A model generated the notes under the pieces. It did not search any database and was not told where the DNA came from. It saw nothing but the letters and a program-made list of their open reading frames with translations. The position numbers were made by a program, and so were the translations under genes. Below, in pieces: positions 15,619 through 22,672 of a stretch of 30,794 nucleotides of DNA. The stretch lies in IMG/VR virus record IMGVR_UViG_3300048509_000003, positions 1 through 30,794 of that record; one strand, 5' to 3'. Source of the DNA: a virus. How positions within the stretch are numbered: position 1 is the stretch's first letter; every line of letters begins with the position of its first letter.

Positions 15619-17349
15619 ATGAAGTGGTCAACAATACTATTAGCTTTACTAACTTTACCTTTGCTTTTTAACGCAGTCCCATTAGAAGTCTTGAGATTAA
15701 AAACTTTTGATGCTCTTGTGCCTGAACAAAACGCTACAGGACACTTTACAATCCTTAACATTACCGAAGAAGACCTAGACAATATGGGAGGATATCCTCT
15801 ACCTCGTCAAGACTTAGCTAAGATACACAAAGACATTATGGATGCAGGAGCTTACGGAGTTGGATGGGTAATGCTGTTCCCACATGCGGATAGAATGGGT
15901 GGTGATGGTGAGTTTGCTTTAGAGCTTTCTAAGTCTGCAAGTGTTATAGCTATGCCAGAAGTAAACAACAATAACTATCCAAAGACAGTTGGTACAGTTA
16001 TCAAAGGACCAATAGTTTCTTTACCAAAAGCTCAAGGATTTTTAGAAAACATAGAACCTTTAAAACAGTCAGCTAGTCAAGGTGCTATTTCTGCACCAGT
16101 AGATGTAGATAATTTAGTAAGGCGTATACCTTTACTACAGCAAACAAACAATGGGTGGGTCGCTTCGTTTGGAACGGAAGTTTTAAAAATACTAGGAGGT
16201 GGTCGAACTTATCAGATTGTCACAAATCTGAACGGAATAGAACAGGTTAGAGTGAGAGGCATTCCACCCATTGCCACAGATAGTCTAGGTCGTAAATGGA
16301 TTAGTTGGGTTGATACACCACAGACTACACTAGCTGAGATGGATGTTGAATCTACATTTGTTTTTGTAGGATTTACAGCTAAAGGAATATCACCACAACT
16401 AGCAACACCTGTCGGGCTACTAGAGCCTCATAAGATTCAAGCAGCTTTATCAGAAAGTATGTTAATGGATACACCACAGATACCCGACTATAGATTGTTT
16501 GTAGAACTTTTAATATTATTATCCTGTGGTTTTCTCACAGCTCTTCTAATAGCACGTTTAGGTATTACATGGGGCATAGCGTCAGTTGGTGTTTTAATGT
16601 CAGGAGTAGGCTACTTTGGATATAGTGTCATACAAAATAATATATTGATTGATGTTACATGGAGTATGACAAGTATGACACTTATAGCTACTTTACAATT
16701 CTATCTAAACTTTAGAACACAGTTCAAGCTTAGACAACAAATTAAGAAACAGTTTGAACATTACCTTGACCCAAGACAAGTCAAACAACTCCAAGATAAT
16801 CCTGAGCTTTTGAAGTTAGGTGGAGATAGAAGACGTTGTACGTTTTTATTTACAGACGTTAGAGGCTTTACAAGTTTATCAGAGACTTTAGAACCCGAAC
16901 AAGTTACAGAGATAATGAACAAAGCATTAACCATACAAGCTAATGCAGTAAAAGAATATGGTGGGATGGTAGATAAATATATTGGAGATGCAATGATGGC
17001 TATCTTTAATGCACCTATAGACCTTGAAGACCATGAGAATAAAGCAATCCAAACAGCGTTACGAATACACCGAGATATGGAAGAAGCCAACCTAGGAATA
17101 GAGATAGGCATCGGCATAAATACAGGAGAGGCAGTGATAGGTAATATGGGAAGTGATACAAGATTTGATTACTCTGCGATTGGTGATGCTGTTAATCTAG
17201 CGGCTAGGCTAGAGAGTTCTACTAAAGAGGTTGGTAAAGATATTGTTATAGGATATGAAACAATTAAGAGCTACAAAGGTAAGTCTGTAACTCTTAAATC
17301 TATTTATGTTAAAGGTAAAGAAAAGCCTATAAAAATATACACTATTTAA
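15619..17349 (+). CDS. CHASE2-domain class III adenylate cyclase, membrane bound
   Basis: 576 residues. An N-terminal membrane segment (4-20) is followed by a periplasmic CHASE2 sensor domain (~21-290), three more membrane segments (~292-311, 316-337, 343-363), a linker helix with HYLDPRQVKQLQ and a class III cyclase domain (405-576). Catalytic residues all appear present: metal Asp413 (FTDVRGF) and Asp457 (YIGDAMMA), adenine-selecting Lys453 and Asp517 (FDYSAIGD), and transition-state Asn526 and Arg530 (NLAARLE). The Lys/Asp pair points to ATP rather than GTP, so the product should be cAMP. The 5' neighbour encodes a FecR protein, the usual partner. Its 3' end overlaps the opposite-strand gene by 8 bp. 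Full-length sensor cyclases are not standard phage genes. Confidence 0.93.
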   Translation: MKWSTILLALLTLPLLFNAVPLEVLRLKTFDALVPEQNATGHFTILNITEEDLDNMGGYPLPRQDLAKIHKDIMDAGAYGVGWVMLFPHADRMGGDGEFALELSKSASVIAMPEVNNNNYPKTVGTVIKGPIVSLPKAQGFLENIEPLKQSASQGAISAPVDVDNLVRRIPLLQQTNNGWVASFGTEVLKILGGGRTYQIVTNLNGIEQVRVRGIPPIATDSLGRKWISWVDTPQTTLAEMDVESTFVFVGFTAKGISPQLATPVGLLEPHKIQAALSESMLMDTPQIPDYRLFVELLILLSCGFLTALLIARLGITWGIASVGVLMSGVGYFGYSVIQNNILIDVTWSMTSMTLIATLQFYLNFRTQFKLRQQIKKQFEHYLDPRQVKQLQDNPELLKLGGDRRRCTFLFTDVRGFTSLSETLEPEQVTEIMNKALTIQANAVKEYGGMVDKYIGDAMMAIFNAPIDLEDHENKAIQTALRIHRDMEEANLGIEIGIGINTGEAVIGNMGSDTRFDYSAIGDAVNLAARLESSTKEVGKDIVIGYETIKSYKGKSVTLKSIYVKGKEKPIKIYTI

Positions 17350-17575
17350 AATCTTTCATTATCCTTGCATTTAAATGAGTTTCTATATAACTATGTATGC
17401 TATCTAACTTAGTGGTCGCTTCTCTTAGAATAGTTTTTAAATTAATAAATTCTTCTGTAGTTAAAAACTTTTCCAAGCTAGAGATGTCTGTTGTTGTTCT
17501 TTCTGTTACAAGCTTACCGTACCTATCATACAGAAGTTTATAGCTTATTAATGTAGCTTCTTTTCTTTTACTCAT
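17342..17575 (-). CDS. Small hypothetical protein at end of leftward operon
   Basis: 77 residues, starting in an ATGA overlap with the nrdB stop, so probably translated with it. Charged and helical, with no Cys pair, so it is not a glutaredoxin or thioredoxin although it follows ribonucleotide reductase. Its stop lies inside the convergent cyclase gene. No family recognised. Confidence 0.6.
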   Translation of the reverse strand: MSKRKEATLISYKLLYDRYGKLVTERTTTDISSLEKFLTTEEFINLKTILREATTKLDSIHSYIETHLNARIMKDFK

Positions 17576-18546
17576 TTCTCTATTCCTGTAAAGGTAATTG
17601 AATCTTGTTTTCCACGTAGACCTGCTTTCATGTATGTAGTAGCTCTACCTTCAAAGAAGTTCTGATGCTCTACACCCATGACTTCATCAATCCAACCCAA
17701 TGGGTTTTCTTTTTGGTCATAGTTAGTCTTAAGTCCAAGTTGAAGTAATCGTCTATCAGCTATGTATCTGTTGTAAGCATACATGTCTTTCTTAGTTAGT
17801 CCTTGTAAGTCACCCATCTCAAACACTAAGTCTAAGAACTTGTCTTCTAGTTCTACCATGTCTCTACAGATTTGATAAAGCTCTGCTTTAAAATCATCTG
17901 TCCATATTTCTATGTTCTCTTGGATAAATTCTCTGAATAGTTTTGTCATTGCTTCAACGTGCATAGACTCATCACGAATAGAATAGGTAACAATCTGTCC
18001 CATACCTTTCATCTTACCGAACCTTGGGAAGTTTAAGAGGATTGCAAAACTAGAGAATAACTGCAACCCTTCTGTGAAGGCTGAATAAACTGCTAGTGTT
18101 TTAGCTATAGTTCTCTTATCAGATTTTAAAGGCTTAAACTCCCCAACGTAATCGTGCTTGTCAGACATTTCTTCGTACTCAGCAAAAGCTTTGTACTCTA
18201 TTTCAGGCATACCCACAGTGTCTAACAATAAACTGTAAGCATCTTGGTGTATAGATTCCATGTTAGCAAAGGATGACATCATCATTCTTGCTTCAGGTTT
18301 CTTAAAGATAGGCATATACTTGTCAACATATCCTGCACCTACATCCACATCAGACTGTGTAAACAATCTAAATATCTGTGTAAGTAAATGTTTTTCTTCA
18401 GGTGTAACATCCTGCCAATCTTTTACATCGGTGTGCAATGGAACTGATTCAGGCATCCAATGCATTTGGTTTTGAAGTTTGTAGTATTCATACATCCATG
18501 GATACTCAAACGGTTTATAATAATCTCTAGTTTTTAATAAGCTCAT
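17572..18546 (-). CDS. nrdB: Ribonucleotide reductase class I, beta (radical) subunit
   Basis: 324 residues. It houses the di-metal centre and tyrosyl radical that drive reduction of ribonucleotides to deoxyribonucleotides for phage DNA synthesis. Metal ligands are visible: Asp66 or Asp68 in FTQSDVDVG, Glu97 and His100 in ANMESIHQDAYS, Glu159 in AFTEGLQLF, Glu193 and His196 in RDESMHVEA. The radical Tyr is kept (Tyr104, four residues after His100, equivalent to E. coli Tyr122), so this is a Tyr-radical type rather than a Tyr-less one. It follows nrdA by 9 nt on the same strand. No thioredoxin or glutaredoxin gene is nearby, so the host's reductant must serve. Confidence 0.95.
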   Translation of the reverse strand: MSLLKTRDYYKPFEYPWMYEYYKLQNQMHWMPESVPLHTDVKDWQDVTPEEKHLLTQIFRLFTQSDVDVGAGYVDKYMPIFKKPEARMMMSSFANMESIHQDAYSLLLDTVGMPEIEYKAFAEYEEMSDKHDYVGEFKPLKSDKRTIAKTLAVYSAFTEGLQLFSSFAILLNFPRFGKMKGMGQIVTYSIRDESMHVEAMTKLFREFIQENIEIWTDDFKAELYQICRDMVELEDKFLDLVFEMGDLQGLTKKDMYAYNRYIADRRLLQLGLKTNYDQKENPLGWIDEVMGVEHQNFFEGRATTYMKAGLRGKQDSITFTGIEK

Positions 18547-18555
18547 AACTTTTCC

Positions 18556-20451
18556 TTACCCTTCACAGGCGATACATTCCGAATCGTCTAAACGAATTCT
18601 TGGAATTTTTGTGTTTACATTTTCTACGTTTCTTGCTGCATTAGTTCTAAAGTAATACAACGATTTTAATTTATTCATACCATACCAGTGTACATCATTC
18701 ACATACTGCATGTATTCATCATGCACTTCTTGTGGCTCTGTACTCTTAGGCAGTGTAAAGAATAAGTTGACAGACTGTGCTTGACACACAAACTCCTGTC
18801 TTTGATGTGCATGTTCGACAATCCATATTTGGTTTATCTCATTTGCAGTTTTAAATATCTCTTTCTCATCATCAGTAAGTATATCTAAATGTTGGACTGA
18901 GCCTTCATTAGCTGAGATATCTTTCCATACTTCATCTAACTCCTTAGCTTTAATGCCTTTAGTTTTGAAAAGCTTTTCGAGATACTTGTTCTTAACTTGA
19001 TAGCTCCCTGATAAAGTCTTATGAGTATAGCAGTTAGCCCTGAAAGGCTCAATAGAAGGGGAAGTACCACTACATATAATCCCACTACTAGCGTTAGGAG
19101 CAATAGCCATGAGGTTAGCGTTTCGCTTACCTGTCCCATGGATGTCAGGAGCTTCTCCTCTTTGAACAGCAAGTTCTTTAGTTGCTTCAGTTGCTCTAGT
19201 GTTGATGTAAAGAAATGCTTTGTAGTTGAAGCCACTTGCATAAATACCCTCGAAAGGAATGTCCCTGCTTTGTAGATATGCATGAAAGCCCATTGCACCA
19301 AGCCCGATGCTTCTCTCTCTATATGCCGAATACGCAGACTTAGTATATCCTTCTTGACCTGCTCTAATATATTTCTGAAACCTTTTAAAATTTGCACTGT
19401 ACTCTCCTAGTTGTTCTGTGTCTACTGCGTTGTCAATGTAGTGCTGTAAAACATTGTCAAGCATTGTTATTAAATCTTGTATAAAGTTATCATCCTTCGA
19501 CCAGTCATCAAAGTGTTCTAAGTTTACGGATGATAAACAACATACAGCTGTTCGTTCTTCGTCTGTCGGCAAAGTAATTTCTGAACACAGGTTACTTTGT
19601 CTTATCTTCAAACCTAAATCTTTCTGTGCTTTAGGTAAGTATTTATTACAGGTGTCGATGTTGACCATGTAAGGTTCGCCTGTCTCTGCTCTAGCATGAA
19701 TGATTTGCCACCATAAATCTCTAGCGTTTACTATCTTAATAGCTTCATTACTTTTAGGGTCTATCAATCTCCAATCATCATCCTTTTCTACTGCTTCAAG
19801 GAAAGCATCTGTAATGTTTACACCATTATGAATGTTGAGATTCTTTCTGTTGATGTCTCCACCTGACTCTTTTCTCATGTTTATAAACTCTTCAATCTCC
19901 GGATGGCTTATATCCATGTAAGCCGCATAGCTACCACGTCTTGTTGTGCCTTGATTAAAGGCTAACATCTGTGAGTCAACTACATGCATGAAAGGAATTG
20001 AGCCAGTAGAACGAGAGCCATGAGTAGTAGAAACACCGTTACTCCTAATATCGCCCCAATATCCACCAATGCCTCCACCTGAACTTGCCAACCATATATT
20101 CTCGTCATAGTGAGCAGATAAACCACCCCGACTGTCAGGAACATAATTAAGGAAACAACTGATAGGAAGCCCACGACTTGTTCCCCCGTTGCTAAGTATA
20201 GGAGTGCTAAACATGAACCACCTAGAGGAACTGTAGTTATAAAGTCTTTGAGCCAGTTCAAAATCTGTCTCCCCTTTGTAAGTTGCTCCGTAGACTGATG
20301 CTCTTGCGAGGGCTTCTTGTGCATGTGTTTCTCCTTCCCAAAAATATCTATCCTTGAGTGTATCTAAACTAAATTTGTCAAATGTTTTTTCTTTGTCGTA
20401 ATCTATTTCAATTCCTAAGTAAGGCTTAGTTCCTGTTTTATCTTCAATCAT
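18556..20451 (-). CDS. nrdA: Ribonucleotide reductase class I, alpha (catalytic) subunit, no ATP cone
   Basis: 631 residues against ~760 in E. coli NrdA. It lacks the N-terminal ATP-cone, so the dATP off-switch is probably missing, which suits a phage needing large dNTP pools. Active-site residues are visible: Cys99 (LPISCF), Asn287, Cys289 and Glu291 (SNLCSEITLP), Cys304/305 (AVCCLSS), the radical-relay Tyr599-Tyr600 (KSLYYFRT), and a C-terminal CIAC pair (626 and 629) that receives electrons. The glycine-rich STGSIPFMHVVDS region is also typical. It is translated together with nrdB, and its start overlaps the upstream gene's end by 8 nt. Confidence 0.95.
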   Translation of the reverse strand: MIEDKTGTKPYLGIEIDYDKEKTFDKFSLDTLKDRYFWEGETHAQEALARASVYGATYKGETDFELAQRLYNYSSSRWFMFSTPILSNGGTSRGLPISCFLNYVPDSRGGLSAHYDENIWLASSGGGIGGYWGDIRSNGVSTTHGSRSTGSIPFMHVVDSQMLAFNQGTTRRGSYAAYMDISHPEIEEFINMRKESGGDINRKNLNIHNGVNITDAFLEAVEKDDDWRLIDPKSNEAIKIVNARDLWWQIIHARAETGEPYMVNIDTCNKYLPKAQKDLGLKIRQSNLCSEITLPTDEERTAVCCLSSVNLEHFDDWSKDDNFIQDLITMLDNVLQHYIDNAVDTEQLGEYSANFKRFQKYIRAGQEGYTKSAYSAYRERSIGLGAMGFHAYLQSRDIPFEGIYASGFNYKAFLYINTRATEATKELAVQRGEAPDIHGTGKRNANLMAIAPNASSGIICSGTSPSIEPFRANCYTHKTLSGSYQVKNKYLEKLFKTKGIKAKELDEVWKDISANEGSVQHLDILTDDEKEIFKTANEINQIWIVEHAHQRQEFVCQAQSVNLFFTLPKSTEPQEVHDEYMQYVNDVHWYGMNKLKSLYYFRTNAARNVENVNTKIPRIRLDDSECIACEG

Positions 20452-20710
20452 CTTCGTTGTCCTGTAAATATATGGCTATTATAGCATAGTGTACTATTTT
20501 TAGCAAGTCCATCTTGTTCTTACCACCCTTCTGTCCGTATCGCATAGCATACTTCATGATGTTTCCCATGGCAAAACCCTCTCCATGTCCTGCATCTATT
20601 ATCATATCGGTTGCCTGATACTTTCCATTAGAATAATGTAAGCCATACGTAGCATCTACATACCGTTGTAAGTCTTTTATTATTTCATCTTCATTAAATT
20701 TATAGTTCAT
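20444..20710 (-). CDS. Small DUF3310-like protein
   Basis: 88 residues from the ATG at 20710, chosen because GGAG lies 5 nt upstream; a longer frame to 20833 exists but runs through the endonuclease gene. The signature GFAMGNIMKYAMRYGQKGG, then MDLLKIVHYAIIAI, resembles the DUF3310 family of small phage proteins often listed with nucleotide-metabolism genes. The biochemical role is not known to me. Its place between endonuclease I and NrdA supports a link with nucleotide metabolism. Confidence 0.7.
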   Translation of the reverse strand: MNYKFNEDEIIKDLQRYVDATYGLHYSNGKYQATDMIIDAGHGEGFAMGNIMKYAMRYGQKGGKNKMDLLKIVHYAIIAIYLQDNEDD

Positions 20711-21140
20711 CTTTTCTCCAGTTGTCAGGTAAAGTGTTCTCACTATACCATATAAAATTATTCTTTTCAGCCCATTCAGCGTGGGTTCTTTTCGTTCCGT
20801 CTTTTCTTTTTTTAGCCTGTGGCATAGGTGCATAAGGACTCAAAAACAAAAACACTAATTCTTGATTTGGCTTCAGAGCTTTACGTACCCACACATACTT
20901 ATTGTATTCTTGATAGTCCCAAAATCTACCCTTTGCTTCTAAAAGATATTCTTTGTTTCCTATCTTCTTTACAAAGTCAGGCTCGTAATTATGCTCAACT
21001 ATGTAAGGAACTTTATTAGTGTGGTGTTCCCATTCTTGTAAGATAGTACTGTGTAAGGTATGTTCCCATTTAGAATCATAACCTTTTGGTATATCTTTTT
21101 CTTTAGGTCTAACCTTTCTAGGCTTTCTAAAACCAACCAC
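20700..21140 (-). CDS. Endonuclease I, T7 gp3-like Holliday-junction resolvase
   Basis: 146 residues, like T7 gp3 (149). The catalytic set of the PD-(D/E)XK resolvase is intact: Glu26 (SKWE), Asp55 (EPDF), Glu68 and Lys70 (LLEAKGRF). It cuts branched DNA, resolving recombination intermediates before packaging, and in T7 also helps break down host DNA. The start is a GTG at 21140 overlapping the upstream stop (TAGTG); no ATG is available nearby. Its 3' end overlaps the next gene by 11 nt. Confidence 0.9.
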   Translation of the reverse strand: MVGFRKPRKVRPKEKDIPKGYDSKWEHTLHSTILQEWEHHTNKVPYIVEHNYEPDFVKKIGNKEYLLEAKGRFWDYQEYNKYVWVRKALKPNQELVFLFLSPYAPMPQAKKRKDGTKRTHAEWAEKNNFIWYSENTLPDNWRKDEL

Positions 21141-21400
21141 TAGATAACATCCGAATAAGTAATGTCATCTATGTGTTTAGTTCTTAAAACTTTTTTGATT
21201 CTTTGGGCAAACCACCTAGGTGTGTATGCAGAAACCATAAGTTTATTGTTAGCGTAGAAGTGTCTCTCTTCAGGCAAATACTTTTCATAGTTATCTACAC
21301 TTACTTTCTTTTGTTCTTCGGAAGTTAGCATACTTTTGAGCCACTCAACCACAAACTGTTTTGAAAGTTTTCGTACCTGCTTAGTTTTTAATTGTCTCAT
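21140..21400 (-). CDS. Hypothetical basic protein in the replication operon
   Basis: 86 residues, Lys-rich, beginning with a basic helix (RQLKTKQVRKLSKQF). No motif recognised. Its start overlaps the exonuclease stop by 4 nt and its stop overlaps the endonuclease start, so it is co-translated with two nucleases; a DNA-binding or nuclease accessory role is possible but unproven. Confidence 0.62.
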   Translation of the reverse strand: MRQLKTKQVRKLSKQFVVEWLKSMLTSEEQKKVSVDNYEKYLPEERHFYANNKLMVSAYTPRWFAQRIKKVLRTKHIDDITYSDVI

Positions 21401-22266
21401 ATTATTATTTCCTCAACCTTTGGTTCTTTAACAATCTTTGTAAAATATACAGGCCCTTTAGCATACTTAAATGCTCTCAAACCTTTGCCTTCATTAGCAT
21501 CTTTATGACACTCTATTTTATGAGGACACCACCCACAGTTCTTAGCTAACTTCATGTTACCGGAAACACCTTCGGCTACATCTTCATAACAAAACTCAGG
21601 CGGTGTGTCTTTAACTATAAGACCTTTGATGTTATCTATTTTAGAAACTATATTAGGCTTCTCCATGTCATCAGGTATGTAAGTACAAAGCTCTCCTGTT
21701 TCTTTATTCATAACTAAGAAGCCACCTTTGCTTGTACCTTCTGCTTCTTCATACCCTGCAAGTTGTGATAGGTATCCGAATGCATCGTCTTCACTTAGTG
21801 TGCCTTCTTTAAACTTCTTAAAAGCATAACCCGATGCAGTCTTTACATCTACAACTTCTCCATCTATCTTACAGTCCATGTGTCCTTTGATTCCGTTCAC
21901 AGTAATTTCTTTCTGCATATCTGTTAGCTTATGTCCTGAAAGTTTAACAAAGAATAAGAGTAAAACTTCAAGTAAATGTCCGTAAAGAAATTTAATCTGT
22001 ACGTTAGGCTGTAACTTTTCTGTTGTATCTGATTGAGTATGAGCATCATACCACAAACGTCTTTCAGGTTTACCTATGTTAGACATCCTAAGCGTTTCTT
22101 TATTTGTTCTATCTTGAGGGGTAGCCCAATGTTTAAGAGCATCTGCCATTTCTTTCCCGAACTCTTCGTAGGTTTCTTCTGAAATGTTTAGCTCATTACC
22201 TTCTGTCAGAGAATCTAACAGGGCATAAATATCAGGTACTAAACTACTTAGTTTTTTTGCTTTCAT
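21397..22266 (-). CDS. Exonuclease, RecB/Cas4-like PD-(D/E)XK family
   Basis: 289 residues. The nuclease core is visible: Glu100 (GHLLE), Asp131 (GHMDCKIDG), Asp140 and Lys142 (VVDVKTASG), and the QxxxY motif (Gln168, Tyr172 in QLAGY). It probably does the job of T7 gp6 exonuclease: host DNA breakdown, primer removal and recombination. A C-terminal cluster CGWCPHKIEC (Cys244, 247, 253) has the CX2CX5C spacing of Cas4/AddB iron-sulfur nucleases. At the expected N-terminal fourth Cys position the sequence reads MSNIGKPERRLWYDA with no Cys, so an intact cluster would need another ligand such as Cys226. Confidence 0.85.
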   Translation of the reverse strand: MKAKKLSSLVPDIYALLDSLTEGNELNISEETYEEFGKEMADALKHWATPQDRTNKETLRMSNIGKPERRLWYDAHTQSDTTEKLQPNVQIKFLYGHLLEVLLLFFVKLSGHKLTDMQKEITVNGIKGHMDCKIDGEVVDVKTASGYAFKKFKEGTLSEDDAFGYLSQLAGYEEAEGTSKGGFLVMNKETGELCTYIPDDMEKPNIVSKIDNIKGLIVKDTPPEFCYEDVAEGVSGNMKLAKNCGWCPHKIECHKDANEGKGLRAFKYAKGPVYFTKIVKEPKVEEIII

Positions 22267-22672
22267 TTTCTGCTTCCTTGAATGCTTTAATTACATCCGA
22301 TGAGAATAGTTTTTGTAAATTAACCAAGAACATTCTACTTGCTTTATGGTCTCCACCACTCACAGTTTTAAACGTATCCAGTTTATCTACTATTGTTTTA
22401 AGTACATCTGTTTTAAATACCAATGTGCAGAACTCGTTGTCACCTACACATAAATTATGAAACCAATAATCAGATTCAGTAGCTCTTATTCCTGAAGGCT
22501 TACCCCATGATTCATATTCTATACAAATGTTTCCAGACTTTTGCCATAAATCTTTTTCAGATTTAACTTCTATTTTTTTATTGGTCATCATGTCTGCTAT
22601 TTTTTCTTCTCTTATTGTACCATAAGCTAAGTCAATGTCAAATTTCTTTCTGTTTTCTTTAGTGGGTTTCAT
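22244..22672 (-). CDS. Nuclease-like protein between polymerase and exonuclease
   Basis: 142 residues. Residues 18-70 have the look of a PD-(D/E)XK restriction-like fold: GTIREEKIADMM helix, IEVKSE strand with Glu35 and Lys37, then NICIEYES with Glu52, and a TESDYWFHN segment. The assignment is by pattern only. It overlaps polA by 14 nt at its start and the exonuclease by 23 nt at its end, so it is firmly in the replication operon. Confidence 0.6.
   Translation of the reverse strand: MKPTKENRKKFDIDLAYGTIREEKIADMMTNKKIEVKSEKDLWQKSGNICIEYESWGKPSGIRATESDYWFHNLCVGDNEFCTLVFKTDVLKTIVDKLDTFKTVSGGDHKASRMFLVNLQKLFSSDVIKAFKEAENESKKTK

Noticed and set aside
17342-17575. Glutaredoxin or thioredoxin downstream of nrdB
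   Set aside because: The protein has no CxxC motif and is fully helical in appearance.
18936-19397. 153-codon minus-strand frame inside nrdA
   Set aside because: It lies within the conserved core of NrdA in another frame; the NrdA residues there are clearly the selected ones.
20711-20833. Longer N-terminus for the DUF3310-like protein
   Set aside because: These codons lie inside the endonuclease I gene, and a good ribosome site stands before the ATG at 20710.
22634-22640. TTGACA followed after 16 nt by TACAAT on the minus strand, inside the gene at 22244-22672
   Set aside because: The spacing and -10 are less ideal and the bases encode a conserved-looking FDIDLAYGT stretch, so it was not listed as a promoter.
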